Positions 59,074 to 64,000 of a stretch of DNA of 64,000 nt are shown piece after piece; the first letter of the stretch is position 1; each line of letters opens with the position of its first letter. The position numbers were made by a program, and so were the translations under genes. The notes under the pieces were generated by a model that did not search any database, was not told where the DNA came from, and worked only from the letters and a program-made list of their open reading frames with translations. This stretch comes from Arsenicibacter rosenii. GTDB taxonomy: Bacteria; Bacteroidota; Bacteroidia; Cytophagales; Spirosomataceae. The stretch covers positions 1 to 64,000 of the forward strand of contig NZ_MORL01000012.1 of assembly GCF_001870735.1 (NCBI RefSeq), in the 5' to 3' direction.

Positions 59074-59967
59074 TTATTTTTTCTTTGTCTTGCCTTTGAG
59101 TGCCGTTGGGACAGGAATTTTAGACTGGTAGTCAGTCACGGCCTTGGCAATGGCGTCTTTAAAGAACGGGAACGCACCGTCGTTGGTGCTTTCGCCGATG
59201 CTCAGGGCTTTCTGCGCCAGTGGCAGGGCCTCCGTGAATTTTCCCATTTTCGCCAGAATCTGCGACTTGATCCACAGGTTGCGGTAGGTTTCTTTCAGCC
59301 CGATTGATTTGTCAGCCCATGCCAGTGCCTGGTCAAGGCGGGTGCCTTTCGACAGGTTATAGTTGGCTGCTGCCTGTAATACGGCCGCGTCTTCCGGTTT
59401 GTCGGCAACGGCTTTCAGTACATTCGCCGCCGCATTGGCATTCACATCCACGTACATTTTCGCGGTTGCCTTGGCCGGACCAAACATGATATTCATGTTA
59501 GCCGTGCTGTCGGTCAGATCGCTGAAACTGATGGTAAAGGTCTCGTGATTGCTGCCGGTTGTTGGCTTCACGTTGACCCGCAGTACATCTTCTTCCTGTT
59601 TGTAGCTGTCTTCTGTAACGCTCAGGTTTTTGTTGAAGATGATGGTCCATTCGCTGGCATTCGGAATCGACATGATAGAATAAGTACCGGCAGCCAGTTT
59701 CTGACCTTCAACCACGACATCCGTTGTTGTCTGGAAAGTTGTGGCGCCGTTGGCACCTGTGCGCCATACTTTACCGGCCGGAACAAATGTTCCGGTAAAC
59801 GGGGTGCGGCCTTTCAGGCTCGGACGGGAATATTTTACCGTAAAATCAGTAGTACCTACGGTCTGGATGATGGTTGCGCCGGGGCTCGGTTGAGGGAGAC
59901 GGATCTGAGCAGTAGCCAATTGTGCAACAAGACACAGGGCAACCGCATTCAGGATGACTTTACGCAT
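59074..59967 (-). CDS. DUF2911 exported protein
   Basis: A 297-residue secreted protein. Signal LNAVALCLVAQLATAQ, then the DUF2911 domain: IRLPQPSPGATIIQTVGTTDFTVKYSRPSLKGR, WRTGANGATTFQTTTDV, AGTYSIMSIPNASEWTIIFNK, and TFTISFSDLTDSTANMNIMFGP. The C-terminal part is helical and TPR-like (DAAVLQAAANYNLSKGTRLDQALAWADKSIGLKETYRNLWIKSQILAKMGKFTEALPLAQKAL). The family is widespread in Bacteroidota without a known role. Confidence 0.92.
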   Translation of the reverse strand: MRKVILNAVALCLVAQLATAQIRLPQPSPGATIIQTVGTTDFTVKYSRPSLKGRTPFTGTFVPAGKVWRTGANGATTFQTTTDVVVEGQKLAAGTYSIMSIPNASEWTIIFNKNLSVTEDSYKQEEDVLRVNVKPTTGSNHETFTISFSDLTDSTANMNIMFGPAKATAKMYVDVNANAAANVLKAVADKPEDAAVLQAAANYNLSKGTRLDQALAWADKSIGLKETYRNLWIKSQILAKMGKFTEALPLAQKALSIGESTNDGAFPFFKDAIAKAVTDYQSKIPVPTALKGKTKKK

Positions 59968-60110
59968 TGGAGTTGGTTGTTTAGGGATTGTTAAATGTGA
60001 AGGCGAAATTGCGGCTTTTTAGGCAAAAAAAATATAGCCGATAGACTTTTGACCATTTCGTTTTTGTTAACGCCTTGTTAACGGAGTCTCCGGTTTCTGA
60101 TTAAATACCT

Positions 60111-60647
60111 ATGCATCGCGAACCATTACTGACGCTGCTGCGTCATTATGAGCCGTTTGACGAAAATGAACGGGCTATGTGGCAGGAGACCCTGTCATTT
60201 GTTGAACAACATCCTGATTGCTTCGAACGGTCGCTGCTGACCGGACATGTGACGGGTTCGGCCTGGATTGTGTCGCCGGACCGGAGCCAGGCGGTGTTGA
60301 TCCATCACCGGAAACTGGACCGCTGGTTTCAGCCGGGCGGACACTGCGACGGTGACCCGGACGTGGCGGCCGTGGCGATGAAAGAAGCCGGCGAAGAAAC
60401 CGGGCTGCGGTCAATCCGGCTGGTGTCACCGGCCATTTTCGATATTGATGTGCACCCGATTCCGGCCAAAGGGGCAGTGCCGGCACACCTGCATTATGAT
60501 ATCCGTTTCCTGCTCGAAGCCGATCCTGACGAAGCCTTTCAGGACTCCGACGAAACCAATGATGTTAAATGGGTTAAATTCGGGGAAATGGCTGATTTCA
60601 CTGATTCAGAATCCATTTTACGCATGATTCGTAAGAAAAATAGCTAA
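60111..60647 (+). CDS. NUDIX hydrolase
   Basis: A 178-residue pyrophosphohydrolase. The Nudix box is GGHCDGDPDVAAVAMKEAGEETGL; the final K-E-A-G-E-E-T-G-L half is canonical (R replaced by K), while the first conserved Glu of GX5E is replaced, a variant seen in a group of nucleotide-sugar and (d)NTP-related members. SGWIVSPDRSQAVLIHHRKLDRWFQPGGH precedes it. The substrate is uncertain. It stands alone. Confidence 0.88.
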   Translation: MHREPLLTLLRHYEPFDENERAMWQETLSFVEQHPDCFERSLLTGHVTGSAWIVSPDRSQAVLIHHRKLDRWFQPGGHCDGDPDVAAVAMKEAGEETGLRSIRLVSPAIFDIDVHPIPAKGAVPAHLHYDIRFLLEADPDEAFQDSDETNDVKWVKFGEMADFTDSESILRMIRKKNS

Positions 60648-60729
60648 AACTATAAACATAGTAGGTGTTTTTATGGTTAATATTGTGTAAAAGTGCTTTT
60701 GCACGCTGTACAACAAAACCATAGAAAAA

Positions 60730-61149
60730 ATGAATCATGTTATCAACAACGCGTCGTCTGCCCGGCGGCGGGGGCTGTTGTGCGCATTGATTTTGGGACT
60801 GATCGTAGCAGGGCCGGCCTTATCTCAGGACGCAAAACTGAAGCGGGACGTTACTTACTCGACGCACAATTATAAGCACCCCAACAAGGCGCAGGTAGCC
60901 CGCAAATGGGAGCAAAGCCCGACTGTCCGGACGTCGGATTTCGACGAACGGCAGGTCGTGAACGGCGATTATAAAAAGCCGGCTACCGTTATCACCCAAC
61001 AGCCAACGCCTCAGATTGCCTTTGAGGTGAAGCCAGACCGTGAGATCAACCGGAATTATAAAGCAAGCATGGCCACACAGTTTGCCGGCCGCAAAAAAAA
61101 GCGGGAAAATACGGAGAATGAGCCTGTACCGGCCGACGGCGGAAACTAA
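60730..61149 (+). CDS. Hypothetical exported protein
   Basis: A 139-residue basic protein with a signal peptide ([19 protein letters not shown]). The mature part lacks hydrophobic segments and contains repeated K/N/Y-rich words ([46 protein letters not shown]), suggesting a disordered or extended periplasmic protein. No family recognised. The last four bases overlap the end of the convergent macro-domain gene. Confidence 0.6.
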   Translation: MNHVINNASSARRRGLLCALILGLIVAGPALSQDAKLKRDVTYSTHNYKHPNKAQVARKWEQSPTVRTSDFDERQVVNGDYKKPATVITQQPTPQIAFEVKPDREINRNYKASMATQFAGRKKKRENTENEPVPADGGN

Positions 61150-61676
61150 ACAATGGTTTCCGGATTGATCCGGTCATTATAAAGCCGGAACGATTCTTCA
61201 TCAAAACACACAAAAATTACCTCCTTCAGCGGAGTGTCATTCTGCAGAAAGCCTGTGACTGTCGAAATCGCGACATCGCAGGCTTTCTCTTTTGGGTAAC
61301 CGTAGATGCCCGTACTGATACCGGGAAAAGCAATCGTCTCCAGCGCTTTTTCCGACGCAACGGCCAGGGATCGGGTATAGCAACTACCCAGTAACTTCGG
61401 CTCGTCGTGATGACCACCCCGCCACACCGGACCGACCGTATGGATAACGTATGACGCCGGTAGCCGGTACCCTTTGGTCAGTTTGGCCTCTCCGGTTTTG
61501 CAGCCATGCAGCAACCGGCATTCGTGCAGTAGTTCCGGTCCTGCCGCCCGATGAATCGCCCCGTCTACACCGCCCCCGCCGAGCAGGCTTGAATTAGCCG
61601 CATTAACGATGGCATCTGTCTGCATTTTAGTGATGTCTCCGATAATGGCGGTTAATTTTGTTTTGTTAATGAGCAT
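61146..61676 (-). CDS. Macro-domain protein (O-acetyl-ADP-ribose deacetylase type)
   Basis: A 176-residue macro domain. [37 protein letters not shown] carries the conserved Asn and Asp of the MacroD/YmdB-type ADP-ribose hydrolases, [14 protein letters not shown] is the catalytic glycine loop, and the C-terminal strand [14 protein letters not shown] is complete. Members deacetylate O-acetyl-ADP-ribose (a sirtuin product) or remove mono-ADP-ribose from proteins. A sirtuin gene is in the same window at 30543, but not adjacent. Confidence 0.93.
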   Translation of the reverse strand: MLINKTKLTAIIGDITKMQTDAIVNAANSSLLGGGGVDGAIHRAAGPELLHECRLLHGCKTGEAKLTKGYRLPASYVIHTVGPVWRGGHHDEPKLLGSCYTRSLAVASEKALETIAFPGISTGIYGYPKEKACDVAISTVTGFLQNDTPLKEVIFVCFDEESFRLYNDRINPETIV

Positions 61677-61756
61677 ATAATGAGGTGATTAGAAAGTTTT
61701 ACGCGTCTGTTTACAAACTTTTACAATTGTTTTCCGCCACTCAACAGGCAGTAAGA

Positions 61757-61764
61757 TACATTTG
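61757..61764 (+). promoter_or_regulatory. Candidate -7 element for the small exported pair
   Basis: TACATTTG, about 27 bp before the ATG at 61791; -33 element not clear. Confidence 0.45.
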
Positions 61765-61790
61765 CTTCAGAACAAAACGTACACAATAAC

Positions 61791-62204
61791 ATGAACACAG
61801 CAACGTACTTTTTATCCCTGGTACTTTATTATCTGGCCAGTTTAACCGGTAATCCGGGCACAAGCCGGTTTCAGCATTGCGCGGCTGCCTTTCTGGGGTC
61901 GGGTATGATCGTGAATGAATACACGCCATCCGGCAAATGCTCCGTTACCATGAAGGCGACCGGTGATTTATCCGTGCAGACCGTGGACCTGGGCCGCGCT
62001 GGTGCCAAAGCTGTCGAACCGATTGCCTTCCGGATTGCGATCCGCGATAAGGATACGAAAACGCTGCTGAGCTTTTCGGGCGAGGCGATGAAAAAAATTG
62101 CGATTGAAAAAGTACTGGCCCGCTGCAAAAAAGGAGATGCCATTATCCTGCTCACAACCGACGAAACCTACGCTTTACCCCATAACGAAATCCAGGTACA
62201 ATGA
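61791..62204 (+). CDS. Hypothetical protein, first of a coupled pair
   Basis: A 137-residue protein with a weak hydrophobic N-terminus (TATYFLSLVLYYLASL) and a globular part (GSGMIVNEYTPSGKCSVTMKATGDLSVQTVDLGRAG, then FRIAIRDKDTKTLLSFSGEAMKKIAIEKVLARCKKGDAIILLTTDETYALPHNEIQV) rich in short strands. No family recognised. Its TGA overlaps the next gene's ATG (ATGA), so both are probably made together. Promoter element at 61757-61764. Confidence 0.65.
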   Translation: MNTATYFLSLVLYYLASLTGNPGTSRFQHCAAAFLGSGMIVNEYTPSGKCSVTMKATGDLSVQTVDLGRAGAKAVEPIAFRIAIRDKDTKTLLSFSGEAMKKIAIEKVLARCKKGDAIILLTTDETYALPHNEIQVQ

Positions 62205-62626
62205 AAACGACTGTCTTTACCCTCGCACTTTGTCTGGCTGTATCTACCGCCACGCTGGCACAGTCTGCCAGCTTTTTCAATAACCCGATTCAACTGAACG
62301 GCTACCCGCTGGACTACAGTAATTTTACGCTGCTGTCGCGTGGCGTCATGACGCTTGTTGACCCGGGAGGAAGCTCCGAAAAGGGCAAACAGGTACCGTT
62401 CCGTGTTTATCTGCGCCGGAAAGGTGTCGTAATTACCGAAGGTGGCATGAGCGACAAAACCGAATACCGGAACGTCCCGATTCATCAGATTTTGTCGAAG
62501 GCGCTCCCGGGCGATGAGCTGGTCATCGATCCGTTGTATCGTAACGACCGCATCAACCGGCAGGTCATTACCCTGCGTATGTTTTCCTGGTTGCTGTTCC
62601 GTGGCGTACGCGGCGATGGCTGTTAA
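62201..62626 (+). CDS. Hypothetical exported protein, second of the coupled pair
   Basis: A 141-residue exported protein: signal ALCLAVSTATLAQ, then mostly strands (FNNPIQLNGYPLDYSNFTLLSRGVMTLVDPGG, RVYLRRKGVVITEGGMSDKTEYRNVPI, HQILSKALPGDELVIDPLYRNDRINRQVITLRMFSW). It resembles small periplasmic beta-proteins; no family recognised. Overlaps the upstream gene by 4 bp and precedes a strong terminator at 62645-62680, so the pair forms a two-gene operon. Confidence 0.65.
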   Translation: MKTTVFTLALCLAVSTATLAQSASFFNNPIQLNGYPLDYSNFTLLSRGVMTLVDPGGSSEKGKQVPFRVYLRRKGVVITEGGMSDKTEYRNVPIHQILSKALPGDELVIDPLYRNDRINRQVITLRMFSWLLFRGVRGDGC

Positions 62627-62644
62627 AGTCATCAATTCTTCGTA

Positions 62645-62680
62645 CCTTCCCGAACCGGAATTCCGGTTCGGGAAGGTTTT
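62645..62680 (+). terminator. Terminator of the small exported pair
   Basis: A perfect 16-bp inverted repeat (CCTTCCCGAACCGGAA and its complement) followed by TTTT, 18 bp after the stop. Confidence 0.92.
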
Positions 62681-62686
62681 GTTCGT

Positions 62687-63664
62687 ATGAGTATATCCAT
62701 ATTCAGCACATACAGGAATACGCTGCTAATCATCGTAATCTTCATCATCGGCGGGCTGTTTGTCCAGTTTTCCGGTTCCGGGATCAGCATGCCGGTAACG
62801 GAGCAACAGGCTTTTGCCCAACAGGTGAATCTGGCTATGCGCCGGACAGCCCACCAACTGCTGACAATGGCCGGCGATAAGACCACCCGCATTGAAGCGG
62901 TAAAGCAGCTGGATAAGGAAACGTTTCAGCTGCGGATGATCCGCAATTTTAACTACGATAAGCTACCCGCCATCCTGTCTGAATCCCTGAAACAGCATAA
63001 CATTACGTCAGATTACGACGTGGCCGTATTCGACTGCAAGCTGGGTGAATTACAGCTGGGCTATTCGATCCGCGATCTGGACCCGGATGCAGCGGTTCCG
63101 TGCGGAGGCCGTTCGCAGGAGGCAGGATGCTATGTTGTTCAGGTACGGTTCAGGCCTGTTGACGCTCCCGATACCCCCTCAAATAATGGGGTTCTGGTTG
63201 GATTAGCCGGTGTAGTGGTGGCATTGGTTCTGGTGGTCTATGCCCGTAAGAAGCCGGTAGAGCCCCTGACTAACACATTGCCGGAAACGGAGCCCAAAAA
63301 GAGTGCCGCGCCGGAAGAACCGCAATGGCAGTTATTCGGCGAATCGCGTTTGCACGTGCAGAATCCGATTCTGGTGGCTGGCGATAACCAATATGAGCTG
63401 ACCTACCGCGAGGCCAAACTGCTGCGGCTGTTTGTTGCTCATCCGCAGCAGGTTCTCGACCGTGAACTGATTCTGAAAGCGGTCTGGCAGGATGAAGGAG
63501 TCGTTGTTGGCCGGAGCATTGATGTCTTTGTTTCACGGCTGCGTAAGCTGTTGCAGGGCGACCCGACGCTTCGGATTGCGGCGGTGCATGGCATTGGTTA
63601 CCGGTTAGAAATCCGGAAACCGGAAGACTACCCTGACGGGGATTTATCTAACTTCACGGCCTGA
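62687..63664 (+). CDS. Membrane-anchored winged-helix transcriptional regulator
   Basis: A 325-residue protein with an unusual plan: an N-terminal membrane helix (LLIIVIFIIGGLFVQFSG), an extracytoplasmic region of about 125 residues that looks like a sensor-kinase input domain (Cys residues in FDCKLGEL and PCGGRSQEAGC), a second membrane helix (VGLAGVVVALVLVVYARK, near residues 168-185), and a cytoplasmic C-terminal OmpR/PhoB-type winged helix (LTYREAKLLRLFVAHPQQVLDRE ... IDVFVSRLRKLLQGD ... AVHGIGYRLEI). It has no receiver or kinase domain, so it is a one-component ToxR-like regulator that would act from the membrane. Redox or ligand sensing by the paired cysteines is inference. Confidence 0.85.
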   Translation: MSISIFSTYRNTLLIIVIFIIGGLFVQFSGSGISMPVTEQQAFAQQVNLAMRRTAHQLLTMAGDKTTRIEAVKQLDKETFQLRMIRNFNYDKLPAILSESLKQHNITSDYDVAVFDCKLGELQLGYSIRDLDPDAAVPCGGRSQEAGCYVVQVRFRPVDAPDTPSNNGVLVGLAGVVVALVLVVYARKKPVEPLTNTLPETEPKKSAAPEEPQWQLFGESRLHVQNPILVAGDNQYELTYREAKLLRLFVAHPQQVLDRELILKAVWQDEGVVVGRSIDVFVSRLRKLLQGDPTLRIAAVHGIGYRLEIRKPEDYPDGDLSNFTA

Positions 63665-63681
63665 ACATCTCTTCCGGCCTT

Positions 63682-64000
63682 ATGGAATATTACCAGCAGT
63701 TTTTTGAAAATACAGATGACCTGCCTGTCTTTCTGGCGGGGCATGACTTTGAGCAGTGCACGTTCCGCAAACTTGATCTGACCGGATGTAATCTCTCCGG
63801 GGCCAATTTCGTCAATTGCCGTTTTGACGCATGCAACCTGAATAAGGTGGAGATGAAGCAGACCAAACTGCTGGATGTGGTCTTTGTTGCATCTACCCTG
63901 AACCATGTCGATTTCGGGAAATGCAACGCATTTGGCTTTCATGTCAGCTTTGCGGAATGTCAGCTTGACTACACGGTCTTTCTGGGCCGGAACATGAAAA
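63682..64000 (+). CDS. Pentapeptide-repeat protein (3' truncated by the window)
   Basis: The readable 106 residues start MEYYQQFFENTDDLP and then follow the A(D/N)LXX-type pentapeptide repeat (FEQCTFRKLDLTGCNLSGANFVNCRFDACNLNKVEMKQTKLLDVVFVASTLNHVDFGKCNAF), which folds as a right-handed quadrilateral beta-helix. Members of this kind in Gram-negatives are cytoplasmic and often of unknown role; some protect gyrase (Qnr-like). It begins 17 bp after the winged-helix regulator in the same direction, so the two may be co-transcribed. The 3' end lies outside the window. Confidence 0.85.
   Translation, partial: MEYYQQFFENTDDLPVFLAGHDFEQCTFRKLDLTGCNLSGANFVNCRFDACNLNKVEMKQTKLLDVVFVASTLNHVDFGKCNAFGFHVSFAECQLDYTVFLGRNMK

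Noticed and set aside
59545-59994. A 149-codon + strand ORF within the DUF2911 gene
   Set aside because: Antisense to a signal peptide and domain that match DUF2911 well.
1-64000. tRNA, rRNA, retron, or prophage modules
   Set aside because: No cloverleaf, ribosomal, reverse transcriptase, or phage structural sequence was recognised; the only clear mobile element is the IS at 1519-2378.

Overview
The window reads as a chromosomal segment of a Bacteroidota bacterium, most likely order Cytophagales and plausibly near Spirosoma. Family-level signs are a SusC/SusD pair, a type IX secretion sorting domain and a PorE-like protein, Bacteroidota-specific families (DUF4835, DUF2911, TapB-like), a Rho factor with a long N-terminal extension, the gene order bamD-rpoZ-coaBC-DUF4835-recN, and several promoters of the TTG-N19-21-TAnnTTTG type. 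The genus is inference; no rRNA or marker search was possible.

Region 1 (1-5983) is accessory. It holds about ten small genes, all on the + strand: a SUKH/SMI1-type protein, an AT-rich orphan, a small ORF split by an 860-bp IS5-family element, two related two-TM proteins, a DUF4177 protein, a YodC/DUF2158 protein, an orphan basic protein, a SnoaL/NTF2-like protein and a lipoprotein. Almost every gene is followed within about 10-45 bp by a degenerate copy of one ~130-bp intergenic module. In the first two copies the module has an attC-like RYYYAAC ... GTTRRRY pair 85-86 bp apart end to end. This looks like an eroded integron-cassette-type array without an integrase in view, and it is the main finding.

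Region 2 (6-30 kb) has a front-end type fatty acid desaturase, a bestrophin, a response regulator next to a CheB-CheR-PAS-histidine kinase, a BNR-4 protein, a TapB-like protein with a 32-codon ORF upstream, an M3 peptidase, a Crp/Fnr regulator, an SDR/acyl reductase-like protein, an orphan susCD pair, an MHS-type transporter, and a HipA-like kinase/DUF3037 pair preceded by twin palindromes.

Region 3 (30-54 kb) is mostly core: sirtuin, an OmpA plus two helix-hairpin-helix protein operon, rho with a long leader, MscS, coaX, an outer-membrane protein, lptC, cytochrome c/SCO, recN, DUF4835, coaBC, rpoZ, bamD, a T9SS cargo protein, an OstA/LptA-like protein, tilS and a PorE-like OmpA protein.

Region 4 (54-64 kb) has a TPMT-like methyltransferase, an SDR, a 41-codon membrane ORF coupled to a sodium:solute symporter, DUF2911, NUDIX and macro-domain proteins, two coupled secreted orphans, a membrane-anchored winged-helix regulator with a kinase-like sensor region, and a pentapeptide-repeat protein cut by the window end. 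Strong intrinsic-terminator palindromes separate many units. I saw no tRNA, rRNA or CRISPR array.
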